From contig CALODJ010000001.1 in NCBI GenBank assembly GCA_942492025.1, positions 124,001 to 188,000 of the forward strand: a stretch of 64,000 nucleotides of DNA, read 5' to 3'. The translations under genes and the position numbers were made by a program. The first letter of the stretch is position 1, and every line of letters starts with the position of its first letter. The notes under the pieces were generated by a model. It saw nothing but the letters and a program-made list of their open reading frames with translations. It was not told where the DNA came from and did no database searches. Source of the stretch: JABDQW01 sp942492025 (GTDB taxonomy: Bacteria > Pseudomonadota > Gammaproteobacteria > SZUA-229). Shown in pieces: positions 52,245 through 61,086 of this stretch.

Positions 52245-52712
52245 ATGACAAAACTCAAAATCAACGGTCAGCTCGTCGACATCAACCTTGACGAGACGAC
52301 CCCCCTTCTGTGGGTACTCCGCGAGCAACTGGGACTGACGGGCACCAAATACAGCTGCGGTATCGGCGTGTGCGGTGCCTGCACGGTGCATATCGACGGC
52401 GAAGCGGTGCGCTCCTGCTTGTTACCGGTTTCTGCTGTCGATGCATCACAGGACGTTGTCACGATCGAAGGGCTGTCAGCCGACGGCAGTCACCCACTGC
52501 AGCGGGCATGGGAAGAACTTGACGTCCCGCAGTGTGGCTACTGTCAGCCGGGCATGATCATGAGTGCGGCTGCGCTGCTCCAGAACAATCCAAATCCCAG
52601 CGACGAAGATATTGATGCCAACGTGAGCAACATCTGCCGTTGTGGGACATTCAACCGTGTGCGGCGTGGCATACATCTTGCCGCTGAGATCGATAAGCGT
52701 GGGAGGGGATGA
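52245..52712 (+). CDS. 2Fe-2S subunit of an aldehyde oxidase/isoquinoline oxidoreductase-type enzyme
   Basis: A 155-residue protein (ATG 52245; the frame is open to GTG 52236). A plant-type 2Fe-2S domain has C38, C43, C46 and C58 (CGIGVCGAC...C), and a helical second 2Fe-2S domain has CGYCQPGM and ICRCGT. It passes electrons from the molybdenum subunit encoded next, whose start overlaps its stop. The two-gene form without a FAD subunit is that of IorAB-like enzymes, which use cytochromes or other acceptors. Confidence 0.9.
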   Translation: MTKLKINGQLVDINLDETTPLLWVLREQLGLTGTKYSCGIGVCGACTVHIDGEAVRSCLLPVSAVDASQDVVTIEGLSADGSHPLQRAWEELDVPQCGYCQPGMIMSAAALLQNNPNPSDEDIDANVSNICRCGTFNRVRRGIHLAAEIDKRGRG

Positions 52713-54901
52713 TGAAAAACTATCGTGTGAATGTTTCGCGCCGTGAATTTCTTATCCGCAGCACAACGATCGGTGCCGGTTTTTCCCTCGGGCTGTTTCT
52801 GCCCTCAAGCAGCGGCGTGCTGGCCGCAGAGGTGCTTTCATCCGAGGTGCGGGAGATCAATGCGTGGGTTGTGATTGAGCCCGACGATACTGTTATCATT
52901 CGTATCGCGCGTTCAGAGATGGGGCAGGGCACTTTGACCGGACTGGCACAACTGGTTGCCGAGGAACTCGAATGCGACTGGTCAAAGGTCACGACCGAGT
53001 ATCCTACGCCAGGACAGAATCTTGCCCGTGACCGCATATGGGGAAGTTTTTCCACTGGTGGTAGCCAGGGTATCCGGGGCAGTCATGAATATGTCCGCAA
53101 GGGTGGCGCTGTTGCTCGGGAAATGCTGATCGAGGCCGCAGCAGATGCCTGGGGCGTGCCGATGGAGGAATGCCGCGTATCAGCTAGCGTGATCACCCAT
53201 GAGCCAACAGGGCGCAATACGACGTACGGCAAGATGGCTGCGGCTGCTGCCGAATTGATCCCACCCATGGAAGTCGAACTCAAAGACCCGAAAGACTGGA
53301 AGATCATCGGCAAGCCGATGAAACGCCTGGACACGGTCGATAAACTGAACGGCAAACAGGTCTTCGGGGCCGATCTCCAGTTACCCGGCATGCTCAATGC
53401 CGCGATCAGCGCCTGCCCGGTATTCGGTGGTCAGCTCAGATCATTCGATGCCGCAAAGGTGCGCAACATGTCTGGCGTACGCGCAATCGTCCCTGTGGAA
53501 GACAACGCTGTCGCCGTAGTCGCCGATACCTGGTGGCAGGCAAAGACGGCGCTGGATGCGCTGCCGGTGTCCTGGGACGAGGGACCCAATGCCGAGGTCA
53601 GCAGCGCATCGATCGCGCAGATGCTGGATCAAGGCCTGAATGCAACCGATGCCTTCATAGGCAATGAGGTGGGTGATGCAAAAAGGGCGCTGAAAAAGGC
53701 CGTGAAGACCGTCGAGGCAAGCTACGCTTATCCCTACCAGAATCACGCGACGATGGAACCGATGAACGCCACTGCGCTCTGGAACAAGGACCGTTGCGAA
53801 GTCTGGTGTCCAACGCAGAACGGCGAAGCGGCTCTGCAGGCCACCGCCGAAGCGGCCGGTCTGGCCGCCTCACAATGTGAAGTCTACAAAATCCATCTTG
53901 GCGGTGGTTTTGGTCGGCGCGGGGCATTCCATGATTTTGTCAAGCAGGCCGTCGCTATTGCCAAGCAGATGCCGGGCACCCCGGTCAAGCTGCTCTGGAG
54001 CCGCGAAGAAGACATGCAGCACGGTCATTACCACCCAATCACCAAGGCGAAACTCGTCGGCGGTCTGGACGACAAGGGGGATCTGGTCGGCCTGCATATA
54101 CGTATCTCGGGGCAATCCATACTGGCCTCCGTCAACCCCAAGTGGATGCAGAACGGGGTCGACATGTTCACCTTCCAGGGCCTGATGCCCGAGGGCGATC
54201 ACGCGATCAGCTACACGGTTCCGAACCTGCTGGTCGATCATGCGATGCGCAATCCACCAGTACCTCCGGGTTTCTGGCGTGGTGTCAACGTGAATCAGAA
54301 CGCCATCTACATGGAGTGCTTTATCGATGAGCTTGCCCATGCTGCGGGCAGGGATCCGCTCGCCTTCAGGCGCAAGCTGATGGTCGATCATCCCAAGAGT
54401 CTGGCCGTACTCAACGCCGTTGCCGAAAAAGCGGGCTGGGGCAAGCCTGCCCCGAAGGGCGTGCATCGGGGGCTGGCCGTCTGTAAGGCATTTGCGAGTC
54501 ATGTCGCGGCCTGCGCGGAGGTATCGGTCGATAAAAACGGCAAACTCAGGATCCACCGTATCATCGCTGCAACCGATCCCGGGCATGCGGTAAACCCGCA
54601 ACAGATCGAGGCACAGGTCGAAGGTTCCTTCGTGTTCGGTCTGTCAGCTTTACTCTACGGTGAATGCACGATCAAGGGTGGAAGTGTCGAGCAGACAAAT
54701 TTTGATAGCTACCCGTCGATGCTGATCTCGGATATGCCGAAGGTTGAGGTGATCGTTATGCCCTCGGGTGGATTCTGGGGCGGGATTGGCGAACCAACCA
54801 TCGCTGTGGCGGCTCCCGCCGTATTGAACGCCATTTTTGCCGCGACAGGCAAGCGCATTCGCCAGTTCCCGTTGAAAAACACCGATCTGCGGGCTGCCTG
54901 A
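52709..54901 (+). CDS. Molybdopterin subunit of an aldehyde oxidase/isoquinoline oxidoreductase-type enzyme
   Basis: A 730-residue protein with a twin-arginine signal (NVSRREFLIRSTTIGAGFSL), so the complex is exported folded to the periplasm. Molybdopterin-binding blocks are GQGTLTGLAQLVAEELECDW, AYPYQNHATMEPMNATALW, HLGGGFGRRGAFHDFV and GEPTIAVAAPAVLNA. The latter two match the xanthine dehydrogenase family Q/GGGFG and GEP/xGE active-site regions. The substrate may be an aldehyde or an N-heterocycle. No cofactor-insertion gene is close. Confidence 0.9.
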   Translation: MMKNYRVNVSRREFLIRSTTIGAGFSLGLFLPSSSGVLAAEVLSSEVREINAWVVIEPDDTVIIRIARSEMGQGTLTGLAQLVAEELECDWSKVTTEYPTPGQNLARDRIWGSFSTGGSQGIRGSHEYVRKGGAVAREMLIEAAADAWGVPMEECRVSASVITHEPTGRNTTYGKMAAAAAELIPPMEVELKDPKDWKIIGKPMKRLDTVDKLNGKQVFGADLQLPGMLNAAISACPVFGGQLRSFDAAKVRNMSGVRAIVPVEDNAVAVVADTWWQAKTALDALPVSWDEGPNAEVSSASIAQMLDQGLNATDAFIGNEVGDAKRALKKAVKTVEASYAYPYQNHATMEPMNATALWNKDRCEVWCPTQNGEAALQATAEAAGLAASQCEVYKIHLGGGFGRRGAFHDFVKQAVAIAKQMPGTPVKLLWSREEDMQHGHYHPITKAKLVGGLDDKGDLVGLHIRISGQSILASVNPKWMQNGVDMFTFQGLMPEGDHAISYTVPNLLVDHAMRNPPVPPGFWRGVNVNQNAIYMECFIDELAHAAGRDPLAFRRKLMVDHPKSLAVLNAVAEKAGWGKPAPKGVHRGLAVCKAFASHVAACAEVSVDKNGKLRIHRIIAATDPGHAVNPQQIEAQVEGSFVFGLSALLYGECTIKGGSVEQTNFDSYPSMLISDMPKVEVIVMPSGGFWGGIGEPTIAVAAPAVLNAIFAATGKRIRQFPLKNTDLRAA

Positions 54902-55272
54902 CTGACTGCCTGGCTGGCTAGCGGCCAGGCTCGTGCTACTGGCTAGAGTCATCGACAGTGCAGCACCCGTGATCAGAGACAGACGCTTGAAATTGTTTTC
55001 GTATTTGATGTTTTTACTCGAGAATATCAGTGAGTTACATATTAAGACGACCGGATTCTGTGGCCTTGCGGCGCGTAAAAATTCTGGTCTTAATGGGTAG
55101 TCGCAGAACAGGCTAATTCCTTACACATTCTTTTAGAGAAACTCTGATTTATTCAGAGTTTCTCTAATAATAAACTGCACGTTTTCTGGGCGATGATACC
55201 TAATGATCCAGAACTCGAGATTCTTCTCCACAAATTCGTCATAATGTACGCAATGCGAACCATCGAGCGAAA
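54902..55272. other. Intergenic region with a palindromic repeat
   Basis: No gene. Contains the palindrome at 55133-55167; nothing else recognised. Confidence 0.4.
55133..55167. repeat. Palindromic TTAGAGAAACTCTGA repeat
   Basis: Arms TTAGAGAAACTCTGA and TCAGAGTTTCTCTAA with a 5-base loop (TTTAT). Sister of 8122-8156; a compensating G-to-A change in the arms preserves pairing, so the structure itself seems conserved. Confidence 0.7.
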
Positions 55273-56046
55273 TTGATGAAATCTGTGTGTGGTCGGCTCA
55301 TCGTAATTTTCGGTATGCTGGTATTTTATGCGGCATGCATGCCGCAGCCAAAGCCGGGCATCAACACGAGCAACGTGGATCAGTGTGTGATTCTTCTGCA
55401 CGGTCTGGCACGGACCACAAGCTCGATGGAAGAAATACAAAATGCGTTGTCAGCAGAGGGCTATTACGTCGTTAGCGTTGACTATCCATCGCGAAAACAT
55501 CCCATTGAAGATCTTGCTTCCTCAGTTATACCTGACAAGATCTCTACGTGTAACAGTCATGTGGATGGAGACATTCATTTTGTCACCCATTCACTGGGAG
55601 GTATCCTGGTAAGACAGTACCTGGCTGAAAACACAATAGATAATCTCGGCAGAGTCGTGATGTTAAGTCCGCCTAACCAGGGTAGTGAAGTCGTCGATGC
55701 TTTAAAAGATGTACCCGGCTTCTTTCTAATCAACGGACCGGCAGGAATGCAGCTGGGTACTGACGCAAACAGCGTGCCGGCCAATTTGCCGCCGGTAACC
55801 TATGAAGTTGGCGTAATCACCGGCGATAAAACCGTTAACTATATCCTATCGATGATCATTCCGGGTGACGACGATGGTAAAGTGTCTATCGATCGTGCCA
55901 GGGTGGAGGGAATGGCGGATTTTCTAGTCGTCAATCATTCACACACGTTTATTATGAAATCAGAGGATGTCATCGCTCAAATAGCGGCATTTTTACACGC
56001 AGGTCAGTTCAACCATCCAGCTGACCCCCATTTATCACCAGATTGA
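55273..56046 (+). CDS. Secreted alpha/beta hydrolase (lipase-like), possible lipoprotein
   Basis: A 257-residue protein with an N-terminal hydrophobic segment (LIVIFGMLVFYAACMPQPKP; Cys22 may be lipidated). The oxyanion block CVILLHGLARTTSSM, the nucleophile elbow THSLGG (Ser107) and the C-terminal HSHTFI (catalytic His) follow the alpha/beta hydrolase order; the Asp may be in IPGDDDGKV. The last residues, PHLSPD, and the stop codon come from MITE-like copy G. Monocistronic. Confidence 0.82.
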   Translation: MMKSVCGRLIVIFGMLVFYAACMPQPKPGINTSNVDQCVILLHGLARTTSSMEEIQNALSAEGYYVVSVDYPSRKHPIEDLASSVIPDKISTCNSHVDGDIHFVTHSLGGILVRQYLAENTIDNLGRVVMLSPPNQGSEVVDALKDVPGFFLINGPAGMQLGTDANSVPANLPPVTYEVGVITGDKTVNYILSMIIPGDDDGKVSIDRARVEGMADFLVVNHSHTFIMKSEDVIAQIAAFLHAGQFNHPADPHLSPD

Positions 56047-56155
56047 CGAGCCCTCACTTGATCTTTGTATCCACACAGCATTTTACTCAATCGGGGATAC
56101 ACACGGTTATTCCACTCCGTCGCAAAGCGACCCCGAAGGGGTGAAATGCGGGCCA
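56023..56155. mobile_element. MITE-like element, copy G, overlapping the hydrolase stop
   Basis: Left end GACCCCCATTTATCACCAGA and right end GGGGTGAAATGCGGGCCAG, with CCCTCACTTGATCTTTG inside as in copy F. More worn than others. The hydrolase frame enters it and stops at TGA 56044-56046. Confidence 0.6.
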
Positions 56156-56216
56156 GACAGTCGCTGCCATAGCAATGTGTGTTTACCAGCAGTACGGGAA
56201 GACAATCGGGCGCACA

Positions 56217-56248
56217 TAAAAAAGCAGGCCCCTGACGGACCTGCTTCC
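56217..56248 (-). terminator. Rho-independent terminator
   Basis: Read on the minus strand: GGAAGCAGGTCC-GTCA-GGGGCCTGCTT followed by TTTTTT. A stem of about ten pairs (one G-U) and a tetraloop, with a T-run on the minus strand, 40 bases past the stop of the small gene at 56289. Confidence 0.8.
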
Positions 56249-56288
56249 ATTGCTATCACACATAGATCGTACAGCTAACAACGGATTG

Positions 56289-56528
56289 CTAAATCCCCCC
56301 AACCAGCACTGCGTTGTAGCCCTTGCTCTTCACGTAATTGACCACCTCGAAGGCAGTGATGACGCCAGGTAAGTAGTCCACCAGCATAAGGTGGCTTCTG
56401 TCACGATTAATGCGCACTTCCTTGACCCCTTTATCGCTTCCCAATGTGGATTCGAGGTGGAAGATTTGTTCATGTTGTAACTTCTCTTTGATGTGAACGA
56501 CGATACCTACAGGATTATTATTGTTCAT
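56289..56528 (-). CDS. Small HMA-like (ferredoxin-fold) protein without CxxC
   Basis: A 79-residue protein with alternating strands and helices in a beta-alpha-beta-beta-alpha-beta order (VGIVVHIKEKL, LESTLGSDKGVKEVRINRDR, HLMLVDYLPG, AFEVVNYVKSKGYNAVLVG). This is like the heavy-metal-associated fold, but it has no cysteine, so metal transfer by CxxC is ruled out. It has a good ribosome binding site (GGAGAAAAATCA) and its own terminator. Relatives are often stand-alone. Function is not known. Confidence 0.75.
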   Translation of the reverse strand: MNNNNPVGIVVHIKEKLQHEQIFHLESTLGSDKGVKEVRINRDRSHLMLVDYLPGVITAFEVVNYVKSKGYNAVLVGGI

Positions 56529-57073
56529 TGATTTTTCTCCACAGATTTTTTTATGTTGTTGTTATTCGCTTACTAAAAAATAAGCTTCTGCGCTACATTT
56601 TTGAGCATATGGACAAATGATTATAAGAACCCACTATTCAATATCAATCTGCCTATCGTAAAAAAATGTCATATTTAGAATTAGTTATGAGCCATTGCTA
56701 ATTTGCTTTACTAGTAATGTATTAAATTAAAATATCTATAGTTCCTGCATTAGTGTAAGTTTGTAAGGTTTCACAACATCAGCGAAACAGCGTTAGCCAG
56801 CATTTCTCATCTGGTAGTGAGATGATCACACAGAGTGTCACTGATATAGAGAGGGCGCGTGCATCGGGTGAGAAATGCGGGTTAGAATCCGTACCACCCT
56901 CAGGCGTCGTTTCTTTTATTACCGAAGTGTTAAAATAAACGGCCAGGCACTCTGATCTGCAGGCCAGGGCAGCGTTGGGTGGCAATCAATTACAGTAGCT
57001 GATACAGCTTTCACTGGTCAGTGCACTGCTCAGGCAGCTTCTGAAATGTTTTAATCCTGTCCAAGGAACATCA
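56529..57073. other. AT-rich intergenic region with MITE-like copy H
   Basis: No gene. 56560-56760 is clearly AT-rich and presumably holds the promoter of the HMA-like gene. Copy H lies at 56794-56884. Confidence 0.4.
56794..56884. mobile_element. MITE-like element, 91-bp form, copy H
   Basis: Starts TAGCCAGCATTTCTCATCTG and ends CGGGTGAGAAATGCGGGTTA. The interior differs from copy F although the size is similar. Somewhat worn. Confidence 0.65.
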
Positions 57074-57349
57074 TTGAAATCACATCCTGAAAAACTGTTA
57101 CAAAAACACAAACAACTCAACCATTCTGAGAGGGTGAAAGTCACGTCGCACGTACAGAGAGCCCAGGACGACTGGATCCTCAATACGATCATGATCGAGA
57201 ATTGTGACGTACCATTTAAATACAAACGCAAAAAACAATACAGGAACTTGAAAGGTCGGCGTGTCAATCTCACGTATTACCCCGGCGAGGAATCAGTGGT
57301 GGGTATAGAGATGGAGATTATGAGGGTGGTCAGAATCAAGCTTGCTTAG
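57074..57349 (+). CDS. Small basic protein of unknown function
   Basis: A 91-residue protein started by TTG 57074, ten bases after AAGGAAC. It is very basic in the first half (HPEKLLQKHKQLNHSERVKV) with a beta-rich second half (GRRVNLTYYPGEESVVGIEM, then RVVRIKLA). This could bind nucleic acid. No named family recognised. Confidence 0.55.
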   Translation: MKSHPEKLLQKHKQLNHSERVKVTSHVQRAQDDWILNTIMIENCDVPFKYKRKKQYRNLKGRRVNLTYYPGEESVVGIEMEIMRVVRIKLA

Positions 57350-57556
57350 TTTTGAGTGCCATGTGCCTGCTTGGTTTTCGCGCCGTCGTATTCGCCGTAA
57401 ATTGAAAAAACCGTTCGTATTTTCCAAATTGTTGTTAAAACCGGCCATTTTGGCGCAAATTCCTGCTTCAACAGCACACCCTATAGACGGTATGCGCTAT
57501 TATGGGACATTGCATTTAAAAACAATCACACCGAATTCCCACTTTAGGCAACTTCC

Positions 57557-58597
57557 ATGAACCAAGCAGCACCCGACAGGGTAATCGATGATAAACAAAA
57601 ATCCAAATCCAAAGTCAAAACCTCAGCGAATAAGCAGCAGGTGAACAGGGAAAAACTGGATTCGGTGCGCAGCCATATTGCGTCCCGCGTGATTGGCCAG
57701 CAGCGGCTGGTCGACGGTATGTTGGTCTGCCTGCTCAGCGATGGCCACCTGCTGGTGGAAGGCTTGCCCGGACTGGCCAAGACGACCGCGGTCAAGGCCC
57801 TGTCCGAAGCCATAGAGGGAGATTTTCACCGGGTTCAGTTCACCCCGGATCTGCTGCCATCCGACCTGGTGGGTACGGATATCTACCGGCATGAAAAAGG
57901 CGCCTTCGAGTTTCGCCCCGGCCCGTTGTTTCACAATATCCTGCTCGCCGATGAGATCAACCGTGCCCCTGCCAAGGTCCAGTCCGCGTTACTGGAAGCC
58001 ATGGCAGAGCGCCAGATAACGGTAGGCCATACCAGTTACCCTCTGCCGGATGTGTTCATGGTGCTGGGTACCCAGAATCCCATCGAGCAGGAAGGTACCT
58101 ACCACCTGCCGGAGGCGCAATTAGACCGCTTCCTGATGCAGGTTCGCGCGGAGCACCCCAGTCATGACGAAGAACTGCAAATCCTGGAACTGGATAACAA
58201 CCGCCAGAAGACCTCCGAACAAGCACCCGACACAGTGCTTTCCCAGGCAGACCTGATCGCGATGCGCGCCGCAGCAGCCGAGCTCTACCTGGATCCTAAA
58301 CTGTATCGCTACATCGTTGATCTCGTGCAGGCCACGCGTAATCCGAGCGGCTACAGCGAAGACCTGACCCGTTGGATACGCTACGGCGCGTCACCCCGCG
58401 CTTCAATTTCGCTGAGCCGTTGCGCCCGCGCGCTGGCCTGGATGCGCGGAGATACCTACGTGTCACCCGAACACATACAGCGGGTCGCTCCTGAGATCCT
58501 GCGCCACCGCATACTTCTGACTTTTGAAGCCGAAGCCGAAGGCATCACCACCGATGACTTCGTCCAACATCTGCTGTCGCTGGTCGCGATTCCATGA
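57557..58597 (+). CDS. MoxR-family AAA+ ATPase
   Basis: A 346-residue ATPase. Walker A GLPGLAKT is at 69-76 after a short basic N-terminal tail; Walker B LLADEINRAPAK and sensor 1 LGTQNPIEQEGT are typical of MoxR. It acts as a chaperone that works with the VWA proteins of its own cluster to insert or activate metal enzymes or envelope complexes. First gene of the Bat-type operon; the next gene overlaps it by four bases (ATGA). Confidence 0.95.
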   Translation: MNQAAPDRVIDDKQKSKSKVKTSANKQQVNREKLDSVRSHIASRVIGQQRLVDGMLVCLLSDGHLLVEGLPGLAKTTAVKALSEAIEGDFHRVQFTPDLLPSDLVGTDIYRHEKGAFEFRPGPLFHNILLADEINRAPAKVQSALLEAMAERQITVGHTSYPLPDVFMVLGTQNPIEQEGTYHLPEAQLDRFLMQVRAEHPSHDEELQILELDNNRQKTSEQAPDTVLSQADLIAMRAAAAELYLDPKLYRYIVDLVQATRNPSGYSEDLTRWIRYGASPRASISLSRCARALAWMRGDTYVSPEHIQRVAPEILRHRILLTFEAEAEGITTDDFVQHLLSLVAIP

Positions 58598-59520
58598 CAG
58601 ACGCAATGCATCCGCGCCTGGATGAACTGCTGGAACTGCGTCATCAGGCGCACACCCTGGGGCTTGCCTCCCACCATCTGGTCAACACCACCTTCAGCGG
58701 ACTGTATGCTTCGGTATTCCGTGGGCAGGGCCTCAATTTCGAGGAGGTGCGAGAATACCGGGAAGGTGACGATATCCGCAACATGGACTGGAAGGTGACG
58801 GCACGCACCAACGAACCTCACCTGAAGGTCTATCGAGAGGAGCGGGAGCGCAGCGTTGTGCTCTGCGTGGATCACGGACCCCAGATGTTTTTTGGCACGT
58901 GCGGCACTTTCAAATCGGTACAGGCCGCGCGCGCCGCCGCTCTGTTGGGCTGGGCGGCCAACAGTGTCAACGACCGGGTTGGCGGCATGCTATATGGCGA
59001 TGCCGATACCGGTCTGGTGCATATTCAGCCCACAAAGGATCGGCGCGCGGTGTGGCGCCTGCTCAAGCAGTTGGCCGAGCCGGTGCGCCGTGCGCAGCGA
59101 GGCGTCGACTGTATTGACCGTGTATTGAAACAAGCAGACCGTGCTACCGGCACCGGCAGCCTGATCTTTGTGATCGGCGATTTCAATCGTGAGTTCCATG
59201 GGCTGGAGAAAACCCTGGGCCAGGTCTGTCAGAAACACTCGGTTGTACTCATACCGGTGGATGACCCTGCAGACCGGGAGATTCCACGCATGGGACGGGC
59301 CCTGTTTCGCGATTCCGAAGGACGCATGGTGGAAATCGATACCGATGACGCCGATGGTCAGCGCGCTTTCCGCGAACGCTGGGAAGCCCGTCGTGCGAAG
59401 CTGATCAAGCTGAGCAGCCGGCTGGGCGTCGCCGTGATCCCGGTGCAAACCTGCAGTGACGTGCACCGCTCTTTGGTGGCCGGTCTCGCTCAACGCGCCC
59501 GCTGCAGGGCTTACCTTTGA
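58594..59520 (+). CDS. DUF58 protein
   Basis: A 308-residue soluble protein with the DUF58 signature FEEVREYREGDDIRNMDWKVTA (about 49-70). A VWA-like region after it has VVLCVDHGPQMFFG in place of the MIDAS DxSxS, so metal binding may be lost. It sits between moxR and DUF4381 in the operon and overlaps both. In related clusters it partners MoxR. Confidence 0.93.
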   Translation: MTDAMHPRLDELLELRHQAHTLGLASHHLVNTTFSGLYASVFRGQGLNFEEVREYREGDDIRNMDWKVTARTNEPHLKVYREERERSVVLCVDHGPQMFFGTCGTFKSVQAARAAALLGWAANSVNDRVGGMLYGDADTGLVHIQPTKDRRAVWRLLKQLAEPVRRAQRGVDCIDRVLKQADRATGTGSLIFVIGDFNREFHGLEKTLGQVCQKHSVVLIPVDDPADREIPRMGRALFRDSEGRMVEIDTDDADGQRAFRERWEARRAKLIKLSSRLGVAVIPVQTCSDVHRSLVAGLAQRARCRAYL

Positions 59521-60038
59521 CACCCGAGAGCCTGACCACCCGATTACATGATATTCAGGATCTGGATCCCGTGGGCATCTGGCCACTGGCCACTGGCTGG
59601 TGGCTGATGCTGGCTGGCACGGCTCTGATGATCCTGTTGTTCGTCGGCTTGCGTCGATGGAATCCGGACTGGCGGCGTTACCTACCCCGATACGGCTGGT
59701 CATTAGAGGCAGCCCGCGAATTGACTGTGCTGCGTGACAGAGTGGGTCACGGCGACGTAAAGACCCTGACAGCGCGATTTTCTGAGTTGCTGCGACGTAT
59801 CGCGATTGCCCGTTGTGGACGCCACAATTGCGCCGGTCTCCACGGTGAATCCTGGCTGGTCTGGCTTGCGGATCATGACCCCGACGGCTTTGACTGGCCC
59901 GCCCGGGGTCGGGTGTTGCTGGACCTTCCCTATGCCCCTCCCGGTGAGTCAGATCACCAGCCCGAACTGCTAAACCTGATCGATGCTGCAATGGTCTGGA
60001 CCTCGCAGCCGAGTCAATGCCGACGGGGCCAGGAGTAG
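59517..60038 (+). CDS. DUF4381-type membrane protein
   Basis: A 173-residue protein started by TTG 59517, overlapping the previous stop. A helix (WLMLAGTALMILLFVGLRRW, about 29-48) follows the DIQDLDPVGIWPLATGWW motif of DUF4381; the cytoplasmic C-terminal part (EAARELTVLRDRVGHGDVKT...) is helical. Stands between DUF58 and the VWA genes, as in other Bat clusters. Confidence 0.9.
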   Translation: MTPESLTTRLHDIQDLDPVGIWPLATGWWLMLAGTALMILLFVGLRRWNPDWRRYLPRYGWSLEAARELTVLRDRVGHGDVKTLTARFSELLRRIAIARCGRHNCAGLHGESWLVWLADHDPDGFDWPARGRVLLDLPYAPPGESDHQPELLNLIDAAMVWTSQPSQCRRGQE

Positions 60039-60042
60039 GGTC

Positions 60043-61086
60043 ATGGGATTTGAATTTCAATGGCCGTGGATGGGAATCCTGCTAATTCTGCCGTTTCTGG
60101 TGAGGTTTCTCTGGCCCCGAACCGACCCGGATGAGGCTGAGGCGCTGGCCGGCCGTCAGGAAACCTTGCTGCATCCGGCACTGGCAGAGCTGCAGGAAAG
60201 CTTTACCGGGCATCGCCCGCGGGCCTCCATCAGCGGCCGAATCCACGGTCTGCTGTTAGGGATGTTGTGGCTGCTGCTGACGCTGACCCTGATGCGTCCC
60301 CAATGGCTGGAACCGTATACCGAGACACGCGCCGAAGGTTACGATCTGATGCTGGCGGTGGATGCGTCGCATTCCATGGAAGCCCTGGATTTCACGGTCA
60401 ACAATGCCCAGGTTACCCGCATGGCCGTGCTCAAGGGCGTTTTGAGCAAATTCATCGCCAACCGGTCCGGCGACCGGATTGGGCTGATTATCTTTGGCAG
60501 CCAGGCCTATACCATTGCTCCGATGACGTATGACCTGAATGCGGTACGACAGCAGCTGGACGATGTGGTACCGAATATTGCCGGTCAGGGCACCGCTATG
60601 GGCGATGCTATCGGCCTGGGGGTGAAAAAACTGCGTGAGCGCCCGGAAGGGTCGCGGGTGCTGATTCTGGTTGCAGACGGTGACAATACCGCCGGTACGA
60701 TACCGCCCCTGGATGCGGCCCGGCTGGCGGCGCAGATGGGGATCCGTATCTATACCATTGGTGTGGGCAGCACACAGGATACGGTGCAGATCATCGAAAA
60801 CGCTCGCCTGGTGGCCCGTGATGACCTTGGTATGGACGAAAAGGTCTTACGCGCCGTCGCCGGCATCACCAACGGCGCCTATTTCAGGGCCACTGATACC
60901 CGAGCCCTCGAGGAGATCTATACAAGAATCGATGAACTGGAGAAGACACAGGCTGAGTCGCGTACGGTCATGATTCCTCATGCCCTCTATCCATGGACAC
61001 TGGGTTTAGGTCTGCTATCACTGCTGGGTCTGGGTATGTTTCCGGATGGTCGGGTCCGCATCGCAGGCGGCGGCCGACATGCCTGA
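60043..61086 (+). CDS. batA: VWA-domain membrane protein (BatA-like)
   Basis: A 347-residue protein from ATG 60043 (frame open upstream into the previous gene). Two N-terminal helices flank a cytoplasmic or periplasmic stretch; the VWA domain has MIDAS DASHS (LAVDASHSM) and VADGDNTAG. A C-terminal helix (TLGLGLLSLLGLGMF) ends it. Pairs with the following VWA protein. Overlaps it by eight bases. Confidence 0.92.
   Translation: MGFEFQWPWMGILLILPFLVRFLWPRTDPDEAEALAGRQETLLHPALAELQESFTGHRPRASISGRIHGLLLGMLWLLLTLTLMRPQWLEPYTETRAEGYDLMLAVDASHSMEALDFTVNNAQVTRMAVLKGVLSKFIANRSGDRIGLIIFGSQAYTIAPMTYDLNAVRQQLDDVVPNIAGQGTAMGDAIGLGVKKLRERPEGSRVLILVADGDNTAGTIPPLDAARLAAQMGIRIYTIGVGSTQDTVQIIENARLVARDDLGMDEKVLRAVAGITNGAYFRATDTRALEEIYTRIDELEKTQAESRTVMIPHALYPWTLGLGLLSLLGLGMFPDGRVRIAGGGRHA

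Noticed and set aside
58990..60060. A 356-codon minus-strand frame across DUF58 and DUF4381
   Set aside because: Antisense to two well supported overlapping genes; high-GC shadow.
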